A stretch of DNA of 6,007 nt from Pseudomonadota bacterium (GTDB lineage Bacteria; Myxococcota; Myxococcia; Myxococcales; Myxococcaceae). This document shows, one piece after another, positions 1 through 5,563 of the stretch; positions within the stretch are counted from its first letter, which is position 1; each line of letters starts with the position of its first letter. Below the pieces are notes generated by a model, which saw only the letters and a program-made list of their open reading frames with translations, was not told where the DNA came from and searched no databases. Position numbers and translations under genes: made by a program. The DNA lies in NCBI GenBank assembly GCA_023424585.1, contig JAFADT010000713.1:1-6007 (forward strand), given 5' to 3'.

Positions 1-20
1 GCGTGGGAGTGCTCCCACGC
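1..20 (-). terminator. Hairpin just past the phosphatase gene, possible terminator (window edge)
   Basis: The two arms GCGTGGGAG and CTCCCACGC pair perfectly around a 2-base centre, which realistically folds as an 8-bp stem with a 4-base loop. It lies 33 bases downstream of the stop codon of the phosphatase gene on the minus strand, where a terminator would be expected. The T-run that would confirm an intrinsic terminator falls outside the window. On the plus strand the hairpin is followed by GGCCCC, so it does not look like a terminator for a gene entering from the left. Confidence 0.4.
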
Positions 21-53
21 GGCCCCGGAGGCCCTTCAGGCTTCAGACGACCT

Positions 54-2192
54 TCAGGCCGGCTGGATGTCGTTGTTCTTCACGCGGAAGGTGTGCGTGG
101 TGAACTTCGCCTCCAGCTCGCTGTCCGCGCGCTTGGAGTAGTCCTTCGCCACCTCCGCGGCGGGGATGAGGTGGAAGGTGGCGAGCGTCTCGTCCGCCTT
201 CACCTCCACCACCACGAAGCCGTGCGAGTCCGCGTCCGCGAAGCGCAGGCCCGGGTTGGACGCCATGAGCGTCTTCTCCATCTCCGTGACGGCGTGCTGG
301 TACACCGGCGCCCCCGTGGCGTAGCCCGCGCCGATCAGCGCCAGGCTGGCCAGGCTCTTGATGGAGCCGGAGGTGATGCCCGGCGCCGTCAGCGCGGGCA
401 CGCCCTCCTCCACCGACGCGAACGACGCGTGGATGTCCCCGGAGATGAACAGCGCGTTCTGCACGCCCTGCGCCTTCAGCGTGTTGAGCAGCACCTTCTT
501 CTTCGTGGGGAAGCCGTCCCACTGGTCCGCGCTGAAGTAGAAGCGCTGGCGCAGCGTCGGGTCGGTGATGTCCGCCTGCTGCCGGAAGTCCCAGATGAGC
601 GCCGACAGCGACGTGGAGCTCACCACCAGCTTCCAGGTGTTCGTCGCCGCGGTGACCGTCTGCTGGAACCACGCCTCCTGGTCCGGGCCGAACACGTCCT
701 CGCTCTTGCCCGCGGACAGCTGGTAGTTCACCGCCGCGAACAGGTCGAAGGTGTCCTTCACCACCACGTAGCGCGAGCCCTGGATGTTGAAGAGCGCCCC
801 CTTGCCCATGTGCGCGTACGCCAAGCCCCGGGGCTTGTCCGCCGGCGGAATCACCAACTGCGCGTTCACCGCCCTCAGCACCTGGTTCGCGTAGTAGAGC
901 GCCACCGGCCCCTTCACCCACTGCGCGGCCTTCTGCGCGGCCTCCGCGTCCGACAGGCCCGCGGCCTTCGCCTGGCTCAGGTACACGCCCTGGAGCACCT
1001 GCTTCTGGGCCGCGTACGCCGCGTCGTCGATGTTCACGTACGCGAACGTGTCCGCCTGGAACGTCTGCTTCACCTCCTCCGGCTGCCCCTGGAGCGCCGC
1101 GCCCAGGAGCGTCTGGTCCAGCACCACGCCGCCCGGGTAGGCGTCCTCCGGGATGAGGTGGTCCGGCCGGTAGCTGCGGTAGTCCGTCACCAGCAGCTTC
1201 AGGTGCTTGCCGTAGTCGAAGTCACGGTAGATGCGCGAGTGGGGGAAGCGCGGCTCGCTGCCCACGTCGATGGCGCCCGCGGGGGACTGCACCGTGTCCA
1301 GCGGGATGTGCTCCAGGAAGGCCTGCTCCGCGTTGAGCTTGCGGTCCAGCTGCGTCTCGTCCCGCTTGCCATCCTCGTAGGTGGCCACGTCCTGCCAGCA
1401 GTCGTCGGAGAACTCGTGGTCGTCCCAGGTGACGATGAACGGGTAGCGCTCATGCACCGCCTGGAGCTGCCGGTCGGAGCGGACGGTCTTGTAGAGGTCG
1501 CGGTAGTTGGACAGCGAGTTCGCCGCGAGGAACGCGGTGAGCCCCGTGCCCTGCGGCAGCGCCTCCTCCGGCGCGCTGAAGCGCACCGAGCGGCCACCGC
1601 CGTCGGACTGGAAGGACGTGTCGCCCGTCGTCTCGTAGACGTAGTCGCCCAGGAACACGATGAAGTCCAGGTCCGCGTCCAGCTGCAACAGCCGCTGCCA
1701 GGCGTTGTAGTAGCGGCCAATGAAGTCCTGGCAGCTGGCGAAGACGAACTTCACCGGCACGTCGTCCCCCGCCGCGGGCGCGGTGCGCGTGCGAGCAACG
1801 CGCGTGGTGTGCCGCTGGCCGTCCTTCTCGTAGGAGAAGCGGTAGTAGTACGTCGTGCGCGCGGACAGGCCCGTGACCTTCACCTTCACCGCGTGGTCAT
1901 GCTCCGCCCGCGCCGTCAGGTCCGACTTGTCCAGCACCAGCGACTTGAAGTCCTCCGTGGGGGAGACCTCCAGCCGCAGGGGCAGGTCCTCCCCGGCGCG
2001 GTCCGCGTCCTCCACGCGCACCCACAACACCACGCTGTCCGGACGCGGGTCACCCGACGCCAGCGACTGCGGGAAATAGGGCGAGCCATCCGAAGTCTCC
2101 GTCGAGTCGTCGTCGGAGCATCCAAAGGTCGTCGTCGCCGCGACAGCAACCACGGCTTGCAGGAACGTGCGGCGTTTGAAGGGGTTGAACAA
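54..2192 (-). CDS. phoD: Exported PhoD-family alkaline phosphatase / phosphodiesterase
   Basis: A 712-residue metallophosphoesterase of the PhoD family, which releases phosphate from phosphate mono- or diesters outside the cytoplasm. The N-terminus carries a twin-arginine signal (KRRTFLQ, residues 6-12), a hydrophobic stretch and Cys25. Cys25 sits in a weak lipobox (TFGC), so the protein may be a Tat-exported lipoprotein. A beta-rich PhoD N-terminal domain follows, opening with SLASGDPRPDSVVLWVRV (43-60). The catalytic domain has FASCQ (151-155, candidate iron-binding Cys154), LGDYVYE (181-187), WDDHE (256-260) and SGDIH (584-588), all expected metal ligands or active-site residues. At 712 residues it is longer than the roughly 580-residue Bacillus PhoD; much of the excess seems to lie between residues 340 and 500. 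The TTG start was chosen because GGAG lies 9 bases upstream and the signal peptide begins directly after it. An in-frame ATG at 2276 has no ribosome site and would add 28 residues before the signal. The symbol is family-level; the substrate is unknown. Confidence 0.93.
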   Translation of the reverse strand: MFNPFKRRTFLQAVVAVAATTTFGCSDDDSTETSDGSPYFPQSLASGDPRPDSVVLWVRVEDADRAGEDLPLRLEVSPTEDFKSLVLDKSDLTARAEHDHAVKVKVTGLSARTTYYYRFSYEKDGQRHTTRVARTRTAPAAGDDVPVKFVFASCQDFIGRYYNAWQRLLQLDADLDFIVFLGDYVYETTGDTSFQSDGGGRSVRFSAPEEALPQGTGLTAFLAANSLSNYRDLYKTVRSDRQLQAVHERYPFIVTWDDHEFSDDCWQDVATYEDGKRDETQLDRKLNAEQAFLEHIPLDTVQSPAGAIDVGSEPRFPHSRIYRDFDYGKHLKLLVTDYRSYRPDHLIPEDAYPGGVVLDQTLLGAALQGQPEEVKQTFQADTFAYVNIDDAAYAAQKQVLQGVYLSQAKAAGLSDAEAAQKAAQWVKGPVALYYANQVLRAVNAQLVIPPADKPRGLAYAHMGKGALFNIQGSRYVVVKDTFDLFAAVNYQLSAGKSEDVFGPDQEAWFQQTVTAATNTWKLVVSSTSLSALIWDFRQQADITDPTLRQRFYFSADQWDGFPTKKKVLLNTLKAQGVQNALFISGDIHASFASVEEGVPALTAPGITSGSIKSLASLALIGAGYATGAPVYQHAVTEMEKTLMASNPGLRFADADSHGFVVVEVKADETLATFHLIPAAEVAKDYSKRADSELEAKFTTHTFRVKNNDIQPA

Positions 2193-2201
2193 GGCGGTGG
2201 A

Positions 2202-2205
2202 CTCC
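2202..2205 (-). promoter_or_regulatory. Ribosome binding site that decides the TTG start of the phosphatase
   Basis: GGAG lies 9 bases before the TTG at 2192-2190. No other in-frame ATG, GTG or TTG near the signal peptide has a comparable purine-rich site, so this motif is the main reason for choosing the TTG start. Confidence 0.5.
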
Positions 2206-2300
2206 AGCGGGGAGCAGGGGTGAAGGGGCTCCCGGACCGCGAAGTCTAGAGGCGCTCTGTCCTCCACACGAAACATCCCGGCGACAGCCCGGTGATGACC

Positions 2301-2317
2301 GCGCGCGTCACGCGCGC
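2301..2317. repeat. GC-only inverted repeat upstream of the phosphatase gene
   Basis: GCGCGCG and CGCGCGC pair perfectly across a 3-base centre (TCA). The repeat lies 109 bp upstream of the phosphatase start and 16 bp past the recA terminator on the minus strand. It could be a protein-binding dyad or a leader hairpin. Alternating GC in a GC-rich genome also produces such repeats by chance, so a function is not established. I found no convincing -35/-10 pair for the phosphatase in 2193-2332. Confidence 0.3.
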
Positions 2318-2332
2318 CAATCCCTCTCATGG

Positions 2333-2372
2333 TGAAGAAGAAAGGGCCGGCCCCAGCACCTGGGACCGGCCC
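2333..2372 (-). terminator. Intrinsic terminator of recA
   Basis: Read on the minus strand, GGGCCGGTCCCAG pairs with CTGGGGCCGGCCC over 13 base pairs, including one G-U pair, with a 3-base loop. A pyrimidine run TTTCTTCTTC follows directly. The stem begins 62 bases after the recA stop. This is a textbook intrinsic terminator, so most recA transcripts should end before the phosphatase gene, which then needs its own promoter. Confidence 0.88.
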
Positions 2373-2434
2373 CTGCTCCGCATCACCCACCGCGCCGCTC
2401 CCCCCGGAGGTGCGCGGCGGTGCATGTCCGCGGG

Positions 2435-3523
2435 CTACTTCACGGCCTTCACGCGCGGGCGCTTCTCGCCTTCCGCCGGCTCGGCTGCCTCCGCCCCGGG
2501 TGCGGGCGCCGCGCCCGCCGTCTTGCCGATGCCGTACTTCTCCAGCACCAGCGCCTCGACCTCCTTGTAGGTCTCCGGGTGCTCGCGCAGGTACTCCTTG
2601 GCGTTCTCCCGGCCCTGGCCGATGCGCTCTCCCTTGAAGGAGAACCAGCTGCCGCTCTTCTCGATGATGTTCTCGTTGGAGGCCAGGTCGATGAGGTCGC
2701 CCTCACGCGAGATGCCCGCGCCGTACATGATGTCGAACTCCACTTCCTTGAAGGGCGGCGCCACCTTGTTCTTCACGACCTTCACGCGGGTGCGGCTGCC
2801 CACCACGTTCTCGCCGTTCTTGATGGCGCCCACGCGGCGGATGTCCATGCGCTGCGACGCGTAGAACTTCAGCGCGTTGCCGCCCGTGGTGGTCTCCGGG
2901 TTGCCGAACATCACGCCGATCTTCATGCGGATCTGGTTGATGAAGATGACACACGTCTGGCTCTTGGAGATGGTGCCCGTGAGCTTGCGCAGCGCCTGGC
3001 TCATGAGGCGCGCCTGCACGCCCATGTGCGCGTCGCCCATCTCGCCTTCCAGCTCCGCCTTCGGCACCAGCGCGGCCACCGAGTCCACCACCAGCACGTC
3101 GATGGCGCCGGAGCGCACCAGCATCTCCGCGATCTCAAGGCCCTGCTCGCCCGTGTCCGGCTGGGACAGGAGCAGGTCGTCGGTGCGCACGCCCAGCTTG
3201 CGCGCGTAGCCCACGTCCATCGCGTGCTCCGCGTCGATGTAGCCGCACACGCCGCCGCGCTTCTGCGCCTCCGCGACGATGTGGAGGCACAGCGTCGTCT
3301 TGCCGGAGGACTCCGGCCCGAAGATTTCGATGATGCGGCCGCGCGGCACGCCGCCCACGCCCAACGCGATGTCGAGTGAAATCGAACCCGTCGAAATGGC
3401 CTGGACGTCCTTCATCATGGGCTCGTCGTTGCCGAGCCGCATGATGGACCCCTTGCCGAACTGACGCTCCACCGCCGCCAGCGCCAGCTCGATCGCCTTT
3501 TCCTTCTCCTGATTCACGGCCAT
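2435..3523 (-). CDS. recA: Recombinase RecA
   Basis: A 362-residue RecA, the cytoplasmic ATP-dependent strand-exchange protein that forms filaments on single-stranded DNA and triggers LexA self-cleavage. Visible landmarks are the Walker A motif GPESSGKT (69-76), catalytic Glu99 in IDAEHA, Walker B LVVDS (144-148), loop L1 around [10 protein letters not shown] (159-168), and loop L2 with the NQIRMKIG and NPETTTGG segments (196-215). All are offset by +3 from E. coli RecA, so the core is intact. The C-terminal tail (about 335-362) is Ala/Pro/Glu-rich and ends in a basic stretch, KRPRVKAVK, instead of the acidic end seen in E. coli. The ATG at 3523 is preceded by AAGGAG at 9 bases. Upstream lie a promoter and a LexA box, implying DNA-damage induction. 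M. xanthus has two recA genes; the length and the LexA box suggest the inducible copy (recA2-like), which is an inference. Confidence 0.99.
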   Translation of the reverse strand: MAVNQEKEKAIELALAAVERQFGKGSIMRLGNDEPMMKDVQAISTGSISLDIALGVGGVPRGRIIEIFGPESSGKTTLCLHIVAEAQKRGGVCGYIDAEHAMDVGYARKLGVRTDDLLLSQPDTGEQGLEIAEMLVRSGAIDVLVVDSVAALVPKAELEGEMGDAHMGVQARLMSQALRKLTGTISKSQTCVIFINQIRMKIGVMFGNPETTTGGNALKFYASQRMDIRRVGAIKNGENVVGSRTRVKVVKNKVAPPFKEVEFDIMYGAGISREGDLIDLASNENIIEKSGSWFSFKGERIGQGRENAKEYLREHPETYKEVEALVLEKYGIGKTAGAAPAPGAEAAEPAEGEKRPRVKAVK

Positions 3524-3532
3524 TTCCCGTCG

Positions 3533-3538
3533 CTCCTT
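3533..3538 (-). promoter_or_regulatory. Ribosome binding site of recA
   Basis: AAGGAG lies 9 bases before the ATG at 3523. It fixes the start there rather than at the in-frame ATG at 3616, which would place the promoter and LexA box inside the coding sequence. Confidence 0.8.
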
Positions 3539-3544
3539 GGAAGA

Positions 3545-3563
3545 GTGGACCACCCCGGTCCAC
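3545..3563. repeat. GTGGACC inverted repeat in the recA leader
   Basis: GTGGACC (3545-3551) and GGTCCAC (3557-3563) are perfect inverted repeats around a 5-base centre. The repeat starts at the edge of the LexA box and ends 6 bases before the ribosome site. If transcription starts from the promoter described here, it would form a hairpin in the recA 5' leader. It may instead be a DNA operator, because the same GTGGAC core recurs in a second dyad at the -35. Confidence 0.6.
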
Positions 3564-3579
3564 CTGAACGCGCTTTTAG
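3563..3579 (-). promoter_or_regulatory. LexA box of recA
   Basis: Read on the minus strand the site is CTAAAAGCGCGTTCAGG. It fits every position of the degenerate M. xanthus LexA consensus as I recall it (CTRHAMRYBYGTTCAGS). It lies 39 bp before the recA ATG and covers part of the putative -10 and the expected start of transcription, so bound LexA would block initiation. Confidence rests partly on my memory of the consensus. Confidence 0.75.
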
Positions 3580-3604
3580 TACGCGATGGGTAGACCCTAG
3601 TCCA
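3576..3604 (-). promoter_or_regulatory. Probable sigma-A-type promoter of recA
   Basis: On the minus strand, TGGACT (3604-3599) and TACTAA (3581-3576) are separated by exactly 17 bp. Both hexamers are imperfect (4/6 and 3/6 to consensus). The spacing, the overlap with the LexA box and the distance of about 45 bp from the start of transcription to the ATG make this the best candidate. It lies in the gap between the membrane-protein gene and recA, so recA need not depend on the upstream gene. Confidence 0.5.
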
Positions 3605-3607
3605 CCC
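3588..3607. repeat. Imperfect GTGGAC-type dyad at the recA -35
   Basis: GGGTAGAC (3588-3595) and GTCCACCC (3600-3607) are 8-base inverted arms with one mismatch and a 4-base centre. The right arm overlaps the putative -35 hexamer. It shares the GTCCAC/GTGGAC core with the dyad at 3545-3563, from which it is offset by about 42 bp, close to four helical turns. Confidence 0.5.
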
Positions 3608-3635
3608 CTCTGACATCCGTTTCGGGTCCTGGCGG

Positions 3636-4394
3636 TCAGCTCTTGCGCAGGGCAGCCAGGAAGGCGGCCACCAGGCCCCCCAATCCGGCCGCCCAACCCG
3701 CCGGAACGTCCGGCACCAGCACCATCCCCAACCCGAGCCCGGACACCACCGTCAGCAGCGCCAGGGCTCCGCGATACAGGGGAGAGCCCACGGAGGCAAC
3801 CGTCAGCACGGCCAGGGACAGCAGCGTCAGGAGCCCCTGCAGGATGAGCAGCCCGCCGGGCATGACGACGCCGGTGAGCCCCAGGACCACCTGGAGCGCC
3901 AGCGCGCCCAGCCCCACCGCCAGGGCCGGGAACGGGCCCCCCCGGGGCGGCGTCAGCCGCGCGCCCGGGACGGGGGCCTCCTTCAGGTGCTCCAGGTCCT
4001 CCGGGCGCACCTCCAGGGCATAGGGGAAGCCCAGCGCCAGGAGCGACTCCACCGCCGTGGCGCGGCAGGAGCGCCCGTCGGAGTCCACCAGCCCGTCCAG
4101 GTTGCCCCCCTCCAGGAGCCGGTGGAAGGCGTCCGCCTCCGTCCGGCCCCCGCCCTGCGCCCCCAGCTCCTCCAGGAGCTGGTTGAGGTTCCAGGCCAGG
4201 CGCTTGCGCTCGTCCCCCTCCGCCCGCCGCGCCTGCTGCGCCAGCAGGAACATGGGCAGCGGCGAGTCCGTGGGCGGGGTGGGGGTGCCGCCCTGCGCCG
4301 GCGCCTCCCAGGGCGCCAGGTCCGACGGGGGCTCCACCTCTCCCCCCAGGTGGGGAGCCGGTGTGCGCGAACGTGGGCGAAAAGCATCGGACAC
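3636..4394 (-). CDS. Membrane protein of unknown function, Pro-rich N-terminus and four C-terminal helices
   Basis: I do not recognise the family. With a GTG start at 4394 it has 252 residues. Residues 1-47 are rich in Pro, Arg and Gly and probably disordered. Residues 48-80 form a charged helical stretch ([20 protein letters not shown]). Residues 85-145 look like a small soluble domain. Four hydrophobic segments follow at about 155-178, 181-203, 209-228 and 232-249, with a short basic end (RKS). There is no signal peptide, so the N-terminal part is probably cytoplasmic. The start is uncertain: a TTG at 4433 would add 13 residues, but it has no ribosome site and forms part of a plausible -35 element. 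The GTG lies 9 bases after the -10, implying a nearly leaderless mRNA. It lies upstream of recA on the same strand, 112 bp away, and diverges from the sigma operon. Confidence 0.8.
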   Translation of the reverse strand: MSDAFRPRSRTPAPHLGGEVEPPSDLAPWEAPAQGGTPTPPTDSPLPMFLLAQQARRAEGDERKRLAWNLNQLLEELGAQGGGRTEADAFHRLLEGGNLDGLVDSDGRSCRATAVESLLALGFPYALEVRPEDLEHLKEAPVPGARLTPPRGGPFPALAVGLGALALQVVLGLTGVVMPGGLLILQGLLTLLSLAVLTVASVGSPLYRGALALLTVVSGLGLGMVLVPDVPAGWAAGLGGLVAAFLAALRKS

Positions 4395-4403
4395 GGTGGA
4401 GAA

Positions 4404-4433
4404 ACTGTAACCGGGGCGTGGCGTGGGGTTCAA
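4404..4433 (-). promoter_or_regulatory. Probable promoter of the membrane-protein gene
   Basis: TTGAAC (4433-4428) and TACAGT (4409-4404) on the minus strand each match the sigma-A hexamers at 4 of 6 positions, with an 18-bp spacer. The GTG start codon follows 9 bases after the -10. Transcription would begin one to three bases before the GTG, giving a leaderless or nearly leaderless message, in keeping with the lack of a ribosome site. Confidence 0.45.
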
Positions 4434-4440
4434 AGTGAGC

Positions 4441-4464
4441 TTGCCCGCAACTTCCAGCGGGCAA
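4441..4464. repeat. Perfect inverted repeat just upstream of the sigma-factor gene
   Basis: TTGCCCGC (4441-4448) and GCGGGCAA (4457-4464) are perfect 8-bp arms around an 8-base centre. The dyad ends 20 bp before the sigma ATG and lies 7 bp outside the -35 of the divergent promoter. It could be an operator for a dimeric regulator acting on one or both sides, or a hairpin in the sigma mRNA leader. It is not followed by a T-run, so it is not an intrinsic terminator. Confidence 0.6.
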
Positions 4465-4484
4465 CGGGGTTTGGGGCCTCACGG

Positions 4485-5087
4485 ATGGACTGGGACCCGG
4501 ACACGCAGGCGATGCTGAAGGTGGCGGCGGGCGACAAGCAGGCCTTCGCCTGGCTCTTCGACCGGCACCACGCGAGCGTGGCGCGCTTCGCGTTCCGCTT
4601 CGTGGGGGACGCGGCGCGGGCGGAGGAGCTCACGCAGGACATCTTCGTGAAGCTCTACCGCCACGCGCGGTCCTACAAGCCCACGGCGCGGTTCAAGACG
4701 TTCCTCTTCCGGGTGGCGACGAACCACTGCCTCAACGAGCTGCGGCGCGGCGAGTACCGCGTCGCGCGCCTCACGACGGACGCCCCGGCGGAGGAAGACG
4801 CGGGGGCGATGCGGATGCCAGGGCCCGACGCAGAGAGGCCGGACCAGGCGCTGAGCGGCCGCGAGCTGGAGGCGGCGGTGGGCCTGGCCTTGAAGGACCT
4901 GAGCGACCGCGAGCGGGCCGCGTTCACCATGTGCCGCTTCGAGGGCATGGCGTACCGGGACATCGCCGAGGCGCTGGAGGCGAGCGAGGCCGCCGTGAAG
5001 AGCCTCATCCACCGGGCCACGCTGGCGGTGGCGCGCAGGGTTGAAGCGTTGCAGGCGGGCGCCGTGCCCGCGAGGAGTCGGGCATGA
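4485..5087 (+). CDS. ECF (group 4) RNA polymerase sigma factor
   Basis: A 200-residue extracytoplasmic-function sigma factor of the RpoE class, which directs RNA polymerase to a small set of stress promoters. Region 2 covers about residues 8-92, with the recognisable AEELTQDIFVKLYRHARSYK (46-65) and the FKTFLFRVATNHCLNELRR stretch (70-88) that melts and reads the -10. A variable linker (93-120) follows. Region 4 (about 124-185) has LSDRERAAF (139-147) and a helix-turn-helix, YRDIAEALEASEAAVKSLIH (157-176), for the -35. There is no extra C-terminal domain, and the length is normal for the family. The ATG is the only sensible start; the purine site before it (GGGG at 8 bases) is weak. The stop overlaps the next ATG as ATGA, so translation is probably coupled to the anti-sigma gene. 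I could not identify a convincing ECF-type promoter upstream, so autoregulation is unproven. Confidence 0.96.
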   Translation: MDWDPDTQAMLKVAAGDKQAFAWLFDRHHASVARFAFRFVGDAARAEELTQDIFVKLYRHARSYKPTARFKTFLFRVATNHCLNELRRGEYRVARLTTDAPAEEDAGAMRMPGPDAERPDQALSGRELEAAVGLALKDLSDRERAAFTMCRFEGMAYRDIAEALEASEAAVKSLIHRATLAVARRVEALQAGAVPARSRA

Positions 5088-5563
5088 GCTGTGCGTTCGA
5101 AGAAGACCTGACGGCCTACGTGGACGGGGAGCTCCCGCCCCCGCACCGCGCGCGCGTGGAGGCCCACCTGGGCACCTGCGCGGAGTGCCAGGGGACGGAG
5201 CGGCTCCTGCGCCTCACGGTGGCGCGGATGGCGGAGCTGCCCGCCTTCACGCCGTCTCCGTCCGCCCGGCGCGCGCTGCTGGCGCGGGTGGACGCGCTGC
5301 CGCCCACCTGGCGCGAGCGGCTGGCCCCCCTCATGAGGCCCGGCGTGCTGGTGCCCTCCGCGGGCCTGGCCGCCGCGGCGGTGCTGACGCTGCTCGTGGC
5401 GGGGCGCATGCGCGGCGAGGCCCCCGCGCTGGAGGAGTGGGATCCAGGCGCGCTGGAGGTGGCGGCGAACCTGGAGCTGGTCGAGGACTACGAAGTGCTG
5501 GGGCTCGACAGCTCCGAAGACCTGGAGGTCGTCGAGAACCTCCACGAGCTGGGGGTGCCGTGA
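5084..5563 (+). CDS. Membrane anti-sigma factor with zinc-binding (zf-HC2/ZAS) domain
   Basis: A 159-residue protein that should hold the adjacent sigma factor inactive at the membrane. Residues 3-35 form a zinc-binding anti-sigma domain with Cys3, the conserved LTAYVDGEL (9-17), and His28-x3-Cys32-x2-Cys35. A helical linker follows. One membrane segment lies at about 88-107, and a 49-residue tail (111-159) is predicted on the far side. That tail has 15 Asp/Glu and no Lys or Arg, with repeating short units such as NLELVEDYEVL and SEDLEVVENLHEL. The start is well supported: GAGGAG lies 6 bases before the ATG, which overlaps the sigma stop as ATGA. The stop overlaps the next start as TGATG. The order sigma, then anti-sigma, then exported protein suggests the tail receives the external signal; this is inference. 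The assignment is firm from the zinc motif, topology and position. Confidence 0.93.
   Translation: MSCAFEEDLTAYVDGELPPPHRARVEAHLGTCAECQGTERLLRLTVARMAELPAFTPSPSARRALLARVDALPPTWRERLAPLMRPGVLVPSAGLAAAAVLTLLVAGRMRGEAPALEEWDPGALEVAANLELVEDYEVLGLDSSEDLEVVENLHELGVP

Noticed and set aside
33..59. Nine-base direct repeat CCTTCAGGC (33-41 and 51-59) at the end of the phosphatase gene
   Set aside because: Too short to stand out, and one copy includes the stop codon. No sign of an attachment site or insertion.
43..921. 292-codon minus-strand frame inside the phosphatase gene
   Set aside because: Gly/Ala/Arg/His-rich shadow frame overlapping a well-supported gene.
3..2249. 748-codon open frame on the plus strand, opposite the phosphatase gene
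   Set aside because: The translation is a Val/Arg/Leu/His-rich string with no domains, typical of a shadow frame in very GC-rich DNA. The opposite strand encodes a clear PhoD-family enzyme.
2193..2390. Extended N-terminus of the phosphatase, up to an ATG at 2390
   Set aside because: It would put 66 residues before a normal Tat signal and pass through the recA terminator.
2420..3379. 319-codon plus-strand frame opposite recA
   Set aside because: Shadow of recA with His/Arg/Leu/Val-rich composition and no recognisable motif.
3524..3616. Upstream in-frame ATG that would extend RecA by 31 residues
   Set aside because: The extension is not RecA-like, has no ribosome site, and would include the promoter and LexA box. 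The ATG at 3523 has a good AAGGAG.
3514..4482. 322-codon minus-strand frame across the membrane protein and the recA leader
   Set aside because: Gly/Pro/Ala/Arg low-complexity translation that runs through the recA promoter and LexA box. The alternative frame encodes four clear membrane helices.
3987..4484. Upstream extension of the sigma-factor frame
   Set aside because: It runs antisense through the membrane protein and lacks sigma features. Region 2 begins soon after the ATG at 4485.
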